Part shown: positions 36,517 to 49,602 of the stretch, piece by piece
Layout of the letters: each line of letters begins with the position of its first letter
Position numbering within the stretch: the stretch's first letter is position 1
Source of the DNA: Clusia tigrina
Lineage: Eukaryota; Arthropoda; Insecta; Diptera; Clusiidae
DNA length: 64,000 nucleotides
NCBI GenBank assembly: GCA_920105625.2
Contig: OV050032.1
Location: 108,236,542 to 108,300,541 of the forward strand
Reading direction: 5' to 3'
Program-made: the position numbers and the translations under genes
The notes under the pieces: generated by a model
What the model saw: the letters and a program-made list of their open reading frames with translations, nothing else
Database searches by the model: none
What the model was told of the DNA's origin: nothing

Positions 36517-37260
36517 GATAGGTGTAGGACGTACCGTAGAGAAGTTAGGGCCATTTGAAGTTTTATCAGTGTTTGATTTGGGACTCAAGGGTAGCATAGC
36601 TTTGAGCGATGGTTTAAATTGACAAGAGGCTCGGGTACTTTATTGTTACAAATTTTCAAGGTTTTATGACGCTCCAGTAAAAAGTTACAAGCATTTGTAT
36701 GTTGCAAACTTTGATAGGTGTAGGACGTACCGTAAAGAAGTTAGGGGCGTTTGAAGTTTTATCAGTGTTTGATTTGGGACTCAAGGGTAGCATAGCTTTG
36801 AGCGATGGCTTAAATTGACAAGAGGCTCGAGTACTTCATTGTTACAAAATTTCAAGGTTTTATGACGCTCCAGTAAAAAGTTACAAGCATTTGTATGTTG
36901 CAAACTTTGATAGGTGTAGGACGTACCGTAAAGAAGTTAGGGGCGTTTGAAATTTGAAGTGTTTGATTTGGGACTCAAGGGTAGCATAGCTTTAAGCGAT
37001 GGCCTAAATTGAGAAGAGGTTCGAGTACTTTATTGTTACAAAATTTCAATGTTTTATGACGCTCCAGTAAAAAGTTACAAGCATTTGTATGTTGCAAACT
37101 TTGATAGGTGTAGGACGTATCGTAAAGAAGTTAGTGCCATTTGAAGTTTTATCAGTGTTTGATTTGGGACTCAAGGGTAGCATAGCTTTGAGCGATGGCT
37201 TGAATTGACAAGAAGCTCGAGTACTTTATTGTTACCAAATTTCAAGGTTTTATGACGTTC

Positions 37261-37310
37261 CAGTAAAAAGTTACAAGCATTTGCATGTTGCCATTTGAAG
37301 TTTTATCAGT
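37261..37310 (+). repeat. Internally deleted satellite monomer
   Basis: GCATGTTGC joins directly to CATTTGAAG, removing the GATAGG...GGGCC segment (about 48 bp). No second instance was noticed. Confidence 0.75.
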
Positions 37311-37439
37311 GTTTGATTTGGGACTCAAAGGTAGCATAGCTTTGAGCGATGGCCTAAATTGACAAGAGGCTCGAGTACTTTATTGTTACAAAATTTCAAG
37401 GTTTTTGACGCTCCAGTAAAAAGTTACAAGCATTTGTAT

Positions 37440-39190
37440 GTTGCAAACTTTGATAGGTGTAGGACGTACCGTAAAGAAGTTAGGGGCGTTTGAAGTTTTA
37501 TCAGTGTTTCATTTGGGACTCAAGGGTAGCATAGCTTTGAGCGATGGCTTAAATTGACAAGAAGCTCGAGTACTTTATTGTTACAAAATTTCAAGGTTTT
37601 ATGACGTTATAGTAAAAAGTTACAAGCATTTGTATGTTGCAAACTTTGATAGGTCTAGTACGTACCGTAAAGAAGTTAGGGGCGTTTAAAGTTTTATCAG
37701 TGTTTGATTTGGAACTCAAGGGTAGCATAGCATTGAGCGATAGCTTAAATTGACAAGAGGCTCGAGTACTTTATTGTTACAAAATTTCAAGGTTTTATGA
37801 CCCTCCAGTAAAAAGTTACAAGCATTTGTATGTTGCAAACTTTGATAGGTGTAGGACGTACCGTAAAGAAGTTAGGGCCATTTGAAGTTTTATCAGTGTT
37901 TGATTTGGGACTCAAAGGTAGCATAGCTTTGAGCGATGGCCTAAATTGACAAGAGGCTCGAGTACTTTATTGTTACAAAATTTCAAGGTTTTTGACGCTC
38001 CAGTAAAAAGTTACAAGCATTTGTATGTTGCAAACTTTGATAGGTGTAGGACGTACCGTAAAGAAGTTAGGGCCATTTGAAGATTTATCAGTGTTTGATT
38101 TGGGACTCAAGGGTAGCATAGCTTTGAGCGATAGCTTAAATTGACAAGAGGCTCGAGTACTTTATTGTTACAAAATTTCAAGGTTTTTGACGCTCCAGTA
38201 AAAAGTTACAAGCATTTGTATGTTGCAAACTTTGATAGGTGTAGGACGTACCGTAAAGAAGTTAGGGGCGTTTGAAGTTTGAAGTGTTTGATTTGGGACT
38301 CAAGGGCAGCATAGCTTTAAGCGATGGCCTAAATTAACAAGTGGTTCGAGTACTTTATTGTTACAAAATTTCAATGTTTTATGACGCTCCAGTAAAAAGT
38401 TACAAGCATTTGTATGTTGCAAGCTTTGATAGGTGTAGGACGTACCGTAAAGAAGTTAGGGCCATTTGAAGTTTTATCAGTGTTTGATTTGGGACTCTAG
38501 GGTAGCATAGCTTTGAGCGATAGCTTCAATTGACAAGAGGCTCGGGTACTGCAATGTTACAAAATTTCAAGGTTTTATGACGCTCCAGTAAAAAGTTACA
38601 AGCATTTGTATGTTGCAAACTTTGATAGGTGTAGGACGTACCGTAAAGAAGTTAGGGGCGTTTGAAGTTTTATCAGTGTTTCATTTGGGACTCAAGGGTA
38701 GCATAGCTTTGAGCGATGGCTTAAATTGACAAGAAGCTCGAGTACTTTATTGTTACAAAATTTCAAGGTTTTATGACGTTATAGTAAAAAGTTACAAGCA
38801 TTTGTATGTTGCAAACTTTGATAGGTCTAGTACGTACCGTAAAGAAGTTAGGGGCGTTTAAAGTTTTATCAGTGTTTGATTTGGAACTCAAGGGTAGCAT
38901 AGCATTGAGCGATAGCTTAAATTGACAAGAGGCTCGAGTACTTTATTGTTACAAAATTTCAAGGTTTTATGACCCTCCAGTAAAAAGTTACAAGCATTTG
39001 TATGTTGCAAACTTTGATAGGTGTAGGACGTACCGTAAAGAAGTTAGGGCCATTTGAAGTTTTATCAGTGTTTGATTTGGGACTCAAAGGTAGCATAGCT
39101 TTGAGCGATGGCCTAAATTGACAAGAGGCTCGAGTACTTTATTGTTACAAAATTTCAAGGTTTTTGACGCTCCAGTAAAAAGTTACAAGC
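37440..39190 (+). repeat. Satellite segmental duplication, offset about 1,172 bp
   Basis: Rare variants recur at a constant spacing: GACGTTATAGTAAAAAG (37604, 38776), GTTTCATTTGGGAC, GCATTGAGCGATAGC and GACCCTCCAG (about 37799, 38971). The blocks, near 37.4-38.0 kb and 38.6-39.2 kb, contain six monomers per period. Confidence 0.8.
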
Positions 39191-41839
39191 ATTTGTATGT
39201 TGCAAACTTTGATAGGTGTAGGACGTACCGTAAAGAAGTTAGGGGCGTTTGAAGTTTTATCAGTGTTTGATTTGGGACTCAAGGGTAGCATAGCTTTGAG
39301 CGGTGGCTTAAATTGACAAGAGGCTCGAGTACTTCATTGTTACAAAATTTCAAAGTTTTATGACGCTCCAGTAAAAAGTTACAAGCATTTGTATGTTGCA
39401 AACTTTGATAGGTGTAGGACGTACCGTAAAGAAGTTAGGGGCGTTTGAAGTTTTATCAGTGTTTGATTTGGGAATCTAGGGTAGCATAGCTTTGAGCGAT
39501 GGCTTAAATTGGCAAGAGGCTCGGGTACTTTATTGTTACAAAATTTCAAGGTTTTATGACGCTCCAGTAAAAAGTTACAAGCATTTGTATGTTGCAAACT
39601 TTGATAGGTGTAGGACGTACCGTAAAGAAGTTAGGGCCATTTGAAGTTTTATCAGTGTTTGATTTGGGAATCAAGGGTAGCATAGCTTTGAGCGATGACC
39701 TAAATTGACAAGAGGCTCGAGTACTTTACTGTTACAAAATTTCAATGTTTTATGACGCTCCAGTAAAAAGTTACAAGCATTTGTATGTTGCAAACTTTGA
39801 TAGGTGTAGGACGTACCGTAAAGAAGTTAGGGGCGTTTGAAGTTTTATCAGTGTTTGATTTGGGACTCAAGGGTAGCATAGCTTTGTGCGATGGCTTAAA
39901 TTGACAAGAGGCTCGAGTATTTTATTGTTACAAAATTTCAAGGTTTTATGACGCTCCAGTAAAAAGTGACAAACATTTGTATGTTGCAAACTTTGATTGG
40001 TGCAGGACGTACCGTATAGAAGTTAGGGCCATTTGAAGTTTTATCAGTGTTTGATTTGCTACTCTAGGGTAGCATAGCTTTGTGCGATGGCTTAAATTGA
40101 CAAGAGGCTCGGGTACTTTATTGTTACAAAATTTCAAGGTTTTATGACGCTCCAGTAAAAAGTTACAAGCATTTGTATGTTGCAAACTTTGATAGGTGTA
40201 GGACGTACTTTAAAGAAGTTAGGGCCATTTGAAGTTTTATCAGTGTTTGATTTGGGACTCAAGGGTAGCATAGCTTTGAGCGATGGCCTAAATTGACAAG
40301 AGGCTCGAGTACTTCATTGTTACAAAATTTCAATGTTTTATGACACTCCAGTAAAAAGTTACAAGCATTTGTATGTTGCAAACTTTGATAGGTGTAGGAC
40401 GTACCGTAAAGAAGTTAGGGCCATTTGAAGTTTTATCAGTGTTTGATTTGGGACTCAAGGGTAGCATAGCTTTGAGCGATGGCCTAAATTGACAAGAGGC
40501 TCGAGTACTTCATTGTTACAAATTTTCAAGGTTTTATGACGCTCCAGTAAAAAGTTACAAGCATTTGTATGTTGCAAACGTTGATAGGTGTAGGACGTAC
40601 CGTAAAAAAGTTAGGGTCATTTGAAGTTTTATCAGTGTTTGATTTGGGACTCAAGGGTAGCATAGCTTTGAGCGATGGCCTAAATTGACAAGAGGCTCGA
40701 GTACTTTATTGTTACAAAATGTCAAGGTTTTATGACGCTCCAGTAAAAAGTTACAAACATTTGTATGATGCAAACTTTGATTGGTGTAGGACGTACCGTA
40801 TAGAAGTTAGGGCCATTTGAAGTTTTATCAGTGTTTGATTTGGGACTCTAGGGTAGCATAGCTTTGAGCGATGGCCTAAATTGACAAGAGGCTCGAGTAC
40901 TTTATTGTTACAAAATTTCAAGGTTTTATGACGCTCCAGTAAAAAGTTACAAGCATTGTATGATGCAAACTTTGATTGGTGTAGGACGTACCGTATAGAA
41001 GTTAGGGCCATTTGAAGTTTTATCAGTGTTTGATTTGGGACTCTAGGGTAGCATAGCTTTGAGCGATGGCTTAAATTGACAAGAGGCTCGGGTACTTTAT
41101 TGTTACAAAATTTCAAGGTTTTATGACGCTCCAGTAAAAAGTTACAAGCATTTGTATGTTGCAAACTTTGATAGGTGTAGGACGTACCGTAAAGAAGTTA
41201 GGGCCATTTTTTACAAAATTTCAATTGTTACAAAATTTCAATGTTTTATGACGCTCCAGTAAAAAGTTACAAGCATTTGTATGTTGCAAACTTTGATAGG
41301 TGTAGGACGTACCGTAAAGAAGTTAGGGCCTTTTGAAGTTTTATCAGTGTTTGATTTGGGACTCAAGGGTAGCATAGCTTTGAGCGATGGCTTAAATTGA
41401 CAAGAGGCTCGAGTACTTTATTGTTACAAAATTTCTAGGTTTTATGACGCTCCAGTAAAAAGTTACAAGCATTTGTATGTTGCAAACTTTGATAGGTGTA
41501 GGACGTACCGTAAAGAAGTTAGGGGCGTTTGAAGTTTTATCAGTGTTTGATTTGGGACTCAAGGGTAGCATAGCTTTGAGCGATGGCTTAAATTGACAAG
41601 AGGCTCGAGTACTTTATTGTTACAAAATTTCTAGGTTTTATGACGCTCCAGTAAAAAGTTACAAGCATTTGTATGTTGCAAACTTTGATAGGTGTAGGAC
41701 GTACCGTAAAGAAGTTAGGGCCATTTGAAGTTTTATCAGTGTTTGATTTGGGACTCAAGGGTAGCATGGCTTTGAGCGATGGCCTAAATTGACAAGAGGC
41801 TCGAGTACTTTATTGTTACAAAATTTCAAGGTTTTATGA

Positions 41840-44800
41840 CGCTCCAGTAAAAAGTTACAAGCATTTGTATGTTGCAAACGTTGATAGGTGTAGGACGTAC
41901 CGTAAAGAAGTTAGGGCCATTTGAAGTTTTATCAGTGTTTGATTTGGGACTCAAGGGTAGCATAGCTTTGAGCGATGGCCTAAATTGACAAGAGGCTCGA
42001 GTACTTTATTGTTACAAAATGTCAAGGTTTTATGACGCTCCAGTAAAAAGTTACAAACATTTGTATGATGCAAACTTTGATTGGTGTAGGACGTACCGTA
42101 TAGAAGTTAGGGCCATTTGAAGTTTTATCAGTGTTTGATTTGGGACTCTAGGGTAGCATAGCTTTGAGCGATGGCCTAAATTGACAAGAGGCTCGAGTAC
42201 TTTATTGTTACAAAATTTCAAGGTTTTATGACGCTCCAGTAAAAAGTTACAAGCATTGTATGTGGCAAATTTTGATTGGTGTAGGACGTACCGTATAGAA
42301 GTTAGGGCCATTTGAAGTTTTATCAGTGTTTGATTTGGGACTCTAGGGTAGCATAGCTTTGAGCGATGGCTTAAATTGACAAGAGGCTCGGGTACTTTAT
42401 TGTTACAAAATTTCAAGGTTTTATGACGCTCCAGTAAAAAGTTACAAGCATTTGTATGTTGCAAACTTTGATAGGTGTAGGACGTACCGTAAAGAAGTTA
42501 GGGCCATTTTTTACAAAATTTCAATTGTTACAAAATTTCAATGTTTTATGACGCTCCAGTAAAAAGTTACAAGCATTTGTATGTTGCAAACTTTGATAGG
42601 TGTAGGACGTACCGTAAAGAAATTAGGGCCTTTTGAAGTTTTATCAGTGTTTGATTTGGGACTCAAGGGTAGCATAGCTTTGAGCGATGGCTTAAATTGA
42701 CAAGAGGCTCGAGTACTTTATTGTTACAAAATTTCTAGGTTTTATGACGCTCCAGTAAAAAGTTACAAGCATTTGTATGTTGCAAACTTTGATAGGTGTA
42801 GGACGTACCGTAAAGAAGTTAGGGGCGTTTGAAGTTTTATCAGTGTTTGATTTGGGACTCAAGGGTAGCATAGCTTTGAGCGATGGCTTAAATTGACAAG
42901 AGGCTCGAGTACTTTATTGTTACAAAATTTCTAGGTTTTATGACGCTCCAGTAAAAAGTTACAAGCATTTGTATGTTGCAAACTTTGATAGGTGTAGGAC
43001 GTACCGTAAAGAAGTTAGGGCCATTTGAAGTTTTATCAGTGTTTGATTTGGGACTCAAGGGTAGCATGGCTTTGAGCGATGGCCTAAATTGACAAGAGGC
43101 TCGAGTACTTTATTGTTACAAAATTTCAAGGTTTTATGACGCTCCAGTAAAAAGTTACAAGCATTGTATGTGGCAAACTTTGATTGGTGTAGGACGTACC
43201 GTATAGAAGTTAGGGCCATTTGAAGTTTTATCAGTGTTTGATTTGGGACTCTAGGGTAGCATAGCTTTGAGCGATGGCTTAAATTGACAAGAGGCTCGGG
43301 TACTTTATTGTTACAAAATTTCAAGGTTTTATGACGCTCCAGTAAAAAGTTACAAGCATTTGTATGTTGCAAACTTTGATAGGTGTAGGACGTACCGTAA
43401 AGAAGTTAGTGCCATTTTTTACAAAATTTCAATTGTTACAAAATTTCAATGTTTTATGACGCTCCAGTAAAACGTTACAAGCATTTGTATGTTGCAAACT
43501 TTGATAGGTGTAGGACATACCGAAGAGAAGTTAGGGCCATTTGAAGTTTTATCAGTGTTTGATTTGGGACTCAAGGGTAGCATAGCTTAGAGCGATGGCT
43601 TAAATTGACAAGAGGCTCGAGTACTTTATTGTTACAAAATTTCAAGGTTTTATGACGCTCCAGTAAAAAGTTACAAGCATTTATATGTTGCAAACTTTGA
43701 TAGGTGTAGGACGTACCGTAAAGAAGTTAGGGCCATTTGAAGTTTTATCAGTGTTTGATTTGGGACTCAGGGGCAGCATAGCTTTGAGCGATGGCCTAAA
43801 TTGACTAGAGACTCGAGTACTTTATTGTTACAAAATTTCAAGGTTTTATGACGCTCCAGTAAAAAGTTACAAGCATTTGTATGTTGCAAGCTTTGATTGG
43901 TGTAGGACGTACCGAATAGAAGTTAGGGCCATTTGAAGTTTTATCAGTGTTTGATTTGGGACTCAAGGGTAGCATAGCTTTGAGCGATGGCTTAAATTGA
44001 CAAGAGGCTCGAGTACTTCATTGTTACAAATTTTCAAGGTTTTATGACGCTCCAGTAAAAAGTTACAAGCATTTGTATGTTGCAAACGTTGATAGGTGTA
44101 GGACGTACCGTAAAGAAGTTAGGGCCATTTGAAGTTTTATCAGTGTTTGATTTGGGACTCAAGGGTAGCATAGCTTTGAGCGATGGCCTAAATTGACAAG
44201 AGGCTCGAGTACTTTATTGTTACAAAATGTCAAGGTTTTATGACGCTCCAGTAAAAAGTTACAAACATTTGTATGATGCAAACTTTGATTGGTGTAGGAC
44301 GTACCGTATAGAAGTTAGGGCCATTTGAAGTTTTATCAGTGTTTGATTTGGGACTCTAGGGTAGCATAGCTTTGAGCGATGGCCTAAATTGACAAGAGGC
44401 TCGAGTACTTTATTGTTACAAAATTTCAAGGTTTTATGACGCTCCAGTAAAAAGTTACAAGCATTGTATGTGGCAAATTTTGATTGGTGTAGGACGTACC
44501 GTATAGAAGTTAGGGCCATTTGAAGTTTTATCAGTGTTTGATTTGGGACTCTAGGGTAGCATAGCTTTGAGCGATGGCTTAAATTGACAAGAGGCTCGGG
44601 TACTTTATTGTTACAAAATTTCAAGGTTTTATGACGCTCCAGTAAAAAGTTACAAGCATTTGTATGTTGCAAACTTTGATAGGTGTAGGACGTACCGTAA
44701 AGAAGTTAGGGCCATTTTTTACAAAATTTCAATTGTTACAAAATTTCAATGTTTTATGACGCTCCAGTAAAAAGTTACAAGCATTTGTATGTTGCAAACT

Positions 44801-45793
44801 TTGATAGGTGTAGGACGTACCGTAAAGAAATTAGGGCCTTTTGAAGTTTTATCAGTGTTTGATTTGGGACTCAAGGGTAGCATAGCTTTGAGCGATGGCT
44901 TAAATTGACAAGAGGCTCGAGTACTTTATTGTTACAAAATTTCTAGGTTTTATGACGCTCCAGTAAAAAGTTACAAGCATTTGTATGTTGCAAACTTTGA
45001 TAGGTGTAGGACGTACCGTAAAGAAGTTAGGGGCGTTTGAAGTTTTATCAGTGTTTGATTTGGGACTCAAGGGTAGCATAGCTTTGAGCGATGGCTTAAA
45101 TTGACAAGAGGCTCGAGTACTTTATTGTTACAAAATTTCTAGGTTTTATGACGCTCCAGTAAAAAGTTACAAGCATTTGTATGTTGCAAACTTTGATAGG
45201 TGTAGGACGTACCGTAAAGAAGTTAGGGCCATTTGAAGTTTTATCAGTGTTTGATTTGGGACTCAAGGGTAGCATGGCTTTGAGCGATGGCCTAAATTGA
45301 CAAGAGGCTCGAGTACTTTATTGTTACAAAATTTCAAGGTTTTATGACGCTCCAGTAAAAAGTTACAAACATTGTATGTGGCAAACTTTGATTGGTGTAG
45401 GACGTACCGTATAGAAGTTAGGGCCATTTGAAGTTTTATCAGTGTTTGATTTGGGACTCTAGGGTAGCATAGCTTTGAGCGATAGCTTAAATTGACAAGA
45501 GGCTCGGGTACTTTATTGTTACAAAATTTCAAGGTTTTATGACGCTCCAGTAAAAAGTTACAAGCATTTGTATGTTGCAAACTTTGATAGGTGTAGGACG
45601 TACCGTAAAGAAGTTAGTGCCATTTTTTACAAAATTTCAATTGTTACAAAATTTCAATGTTTTATGACGCTCCAGTAAAACGTTACAAGCATTTGTATGT
45701 TGCAAACTTTGATAGGTGTAGGACATACCGAAGAGAAGTTAGGGCCATTTGAAGTTTTATCAGTGTTTGATTTGGGACTCAAGGGTAGCATAG
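41840..45793 (+). repeat. Satellite higher-order repeat, offset 2,208 bp
   Basis: A block of about 1.7 kb starting near 41.84 kb recurs at +2,208, including two 125-bp and two 195-bp monomers. Shared rare marks include GGACATACCGAAGAG at 43513 and 45721. The period splits into 1,300 (five 196, one 195, one 125) and 908 bp (three 196, one 195, one 125). Homology ends near 45,790, where the second copy switches to another monomer type. Confidence 0.85.
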
Positions 45794-48700
45794 CTTTGAG
45801 CGATGGCTTAAATTGACAAGAGGCTCGAGTACTTCATTGTTACAAATTTTCAAGGTTTTATGACGCTCCAGTAAAAAGTTACAAGCATTTGTATGTTGCA
45901 AACGTTGATAGGTGTAGGACGTACCGTAAAAAAGTTAGGGTCATTTGAAGTTTTATCAGTGTTTGATTTGGGACTCAAGGGTAGCATAGCTTTGAGCGAT
46001 GGCCTAAATTGACAAGAGGCTCGAGTACTTTATTGTTACAAAATTTCAAGGTTTTGTGACGCTCCAGTAAAAAGTAACAAGCATTTGTATGTTGCAAACT
46101 TTGATAGGTGTAGGACGTACCGTAAAGAAGTTAGGGGCGTTTGAAGTTTTATCAGTGTTTGATTTGGGACTCAAGGGTAGCATAGCTTTGAACGATGGCT
46201 TAAATTGACAAGAGGCTCGAGTACTTTATTGTTACAAAATTTCTAGGTTTTATGACGCTCCAGTAAAAAGTTACAAGCATTTGTATGTTGCAAACTTTGA
46301 TAGGTGTAGGACGTACCGTAAAGAAGTTAGGACCATTTGAAGTTTTATCAGTGTTTGATTTGGGACTCAAGGGTAGCATAGCTTTGAGCGATGGCCTAAA
46401 TTGACAAGAGGCTCGAGTACTTTATTGTTACAAAATTTCAAGGTTTTATGACGCTCCAGTAAAAAGTTACAAGCATTTGTATGTTGCAAACTTTGATTGG
46501 TGTAGGACTTACCGTATAGAAGTTAGGGCCATTTGAAGTTCTATCAGTGTTTGATTTGGGACTCTAGGGTAGCATAGCTTTGAGCGATGGCCTAAATTGA
46601 CAAGAGGCTCGCGTACTTTATTGTTACAAAATTTCAAGGTTTTATGACGCTCCAGTAAAAAGTTAAAAGCATTTGTATGTTGCAAACTTTGATAGGTGTA
46701 GGACGTACCGTAAAGAAGTTAGGGCCATTTGAAGTTTTATCAGTGTTTGATTTGGGACTCAAGGGTAGCATAGCTTTGACCGATTGCCTAAATTGACAAG
46801 AGGCTCGAGTACTTCATTGTTACAAAATTTCAAGGTTTTATGACGCTCCAGTAAAAAGTTACAAGCATTTGTATGCTGCAAACTTTGAAAGGTGTAGGAC
46901 GTACCGTAAAGAAGTTAGGGCCATTTGAAGTTTTATCAGTGTTTGATTTGGGACTCAAGGGTAGCATAGCTTTGAGCGAAGGCTTAAATTGACAAGAGGC
47001 TCGAGTACTTCATTGTTACAAAATTTCAAGGTTTTATGACGCACCAGTAAAAAGGTACAAGCATTTGTATGTTGCAAGCTTTGATTGGTGTAGGACGTAC
47101 CGTCAAGAAGTTAGGGGCGTTTGAAGTTTTATCAGTGTTTGATTTGGGACTCAAGGGTAGCATAGCTTAGAGCGATGGCTTAAATTGACAAGAGGCTCGA
47201 GTACTTTATTGTTACAAAATTTCAAGGTTTTATGACGCTCCAGTAAAAAGTTACAAGCATTTATATGTTGCAAACTTTGATAGGTGTAGGACGTACCGTA
47301 AAGAAGTTAGGGCCATTTGAAGTTTTATCAGTGTTTGATTTGGGACTCAGGGGCAGCATAGCTTTGAGCGATGGCCTAAATTGACTAGAGACTCGAGTAC
47401 TTTATTGTTACAAAATTTCAAGGTTTTATGACGCTCCAGTAAAAAGTTACAAGCATTTGTATGTTGCAAGCTTTGATTGGTGTAGGACGTACCGAATAGA
47501 AGTTAGGGCCATTTGAAGTTTTATCAGTGTTTGATTTGGGACTCTAGGGTAGCATAGCTTTGAGCGATGGCCTAAATTGACAAGAGGCTCGAGTACTTCA
47601 TTGTTACAAATTTTCAAGGTTTTATGACGCTCCAGTAAAAAGTTACAAGCATTTGTATGTTGCAAACGTTGATAGGTGTAGGACGTACCGTAAAGAAGTT
47701 AGGGCCATTTGAAGTTTTATCAGTGTTTGATTTGGGACTCAAGGGTAGCATAGCTTTGAGCGATGGCCTAAATTGACAAGAGGCTCGAGTACTTTATTGT
47801 TACAAAATGTCAAGGTTTTATGACGCTCCAGTAAAAAGTTACAAGCATTTGTATGTTGCAAACTTTGATTGGTGTAGGACGTACCGTATAGAAGTTAGGG
47901 CCATTTGAAGTTTTATCAGTGTTTGATTTGGGACTCTAGAGTAGCATAGCTTTGAGCGATGGCCTAAATTGACAAGAGGCTCGAGTACTTCATTGTTACA
48001 AAATTTCAAGGTTTTATGACGCACCAGTAAAAAGTTACAAGCATTTGTATGTTGCAAACTTTGAAAGGTGCAGGATGTACCGTAAAGAAGTTAGGGCCAT
48101 TTGAAGTTTTATCAGTGTTTGATTTGGGACTCAAGGGTAGCATAGCTTTGACCGATGGCCTAAATTGACAAGAGGCTCGAGTACTTCATTGTTACAAAAT
48201 TTCAAGGTTTTATGACGCTCCAGTAAAAAGTTACAAGCATTTGTATGCTGCAAACTTTGAAAGGTGTAGGACGTACCGTAAAGAAGTTAGGGCCATTTGA
48301 AGTTTTATCAGTGTTTGATTTGGGACTCAAGGGTAGCATAGCTTTGAGCGATGGCTTAAATTGACAAGAGGCTCGAGTACTTCATTGTTACAAAATTTCA
48401 AGGTTTTATGACGCTCCAGTAAAAAGTTACAAGCATTTGTATGTTGCAAACTTTGATAGGTGTAGGATGTACCGTCAAGAAGTTAGGGGCGTTTGAAGTT
48501 TTATCAGTGTTTGATTTGGGACTCAAGGGTAGCATAGCTTAGAGCGATGGCTTAAATTGACAAGAGGCTCGAGTACTTTATTGTTACAAAATTTCAAGGT
48601 TTTATGACGCTCCAGTAAAAAGTTACAAGCATTTATATGTTGCAAACTTTGATAGGTGTAGGACGTACCGTAAAGAAGTTAGGGCCATTTGAAGTTTTAT

Positions 48701-49602
48701 CAGTGTTTGATTTGGGACTCAGGGGCAGCATAGCTTTGAGCGATGGCCTAAATTGACAAGAGACTCGAGTACTTTATTGTTACAAAATTTCAAGGTTTTA
48801 TGACGCTCCAGTAAAAAGTTACAAGCATTTGTATGTTGCAAGCTTTGATTGGTGTAGGACGTACCGAATAGAAGTTAGAGCCATTTGAAGTTTTATCAGT
48901 GTTTGATTTGGGACTCAAGGGTAGCATAGCTTAGAGCGATGGCTTAAATTGACAAGAGGCTCGAGTACTTTATTGTTACAAAATTTCAAGGTTTTATGAC
49001 GCTCCAGTAAAAAGTTACAAGCATTTATATGTTGCAAACTTTGAAAGGTGCAGGATGTACCGTAAAGAAGTTAGGGCCATTTGAAGTTTTATCAGTGTTT
49101 GATTTGGGACTCAAGGGTAACATAGCTTTGAGCGATGGCTTAAATTGACAAGAGGCTCGAGTACTTCATTGTTACAAAATTTTAAGGTTTTATGACGCTC
49201 CAGTAAAAAGTTACAAGCATTTGTATGTTGCAAACTTTGATAGGTGTAGGATGTACCGTAAAGAAGTTAGGGGCGTTTGAAGTTTTATCAGTGTTTGATT
49301 TGGGACTCAAGGGTAGCATAGCTTTGAGCGATGGCTTAAATTGACAAGAGGCTCGAGTACTTTATTGTTACAAAATTTCAAGGTTTTATGACGCTCCAGT
49401 AAAAAGTTACAAGCATTTATATGTTGCAAACTTTGATAGGTGTAGGACGTACCGTAAAGAATTTAGGGCCATTTGAAGTTTTATCAGTGTTTGATTTGGG
49501 ACTCAGGGGTAGCATAGCTTTGAGCGATGGCCTAAATTGACAAGAGGCTCGAGTACTTTATTGTTACAAAATTTCAAGGTTTTATGACGCTCCAGTAAAA
49601 AG

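Noticed and set aside
40751..45580. Longer satellite frames of 105-137 codons
   Set aside because: They exist only where a one-base deletion makes a 195-bp monomer, keeping frame across two units. This is arithmetic, not a gene.
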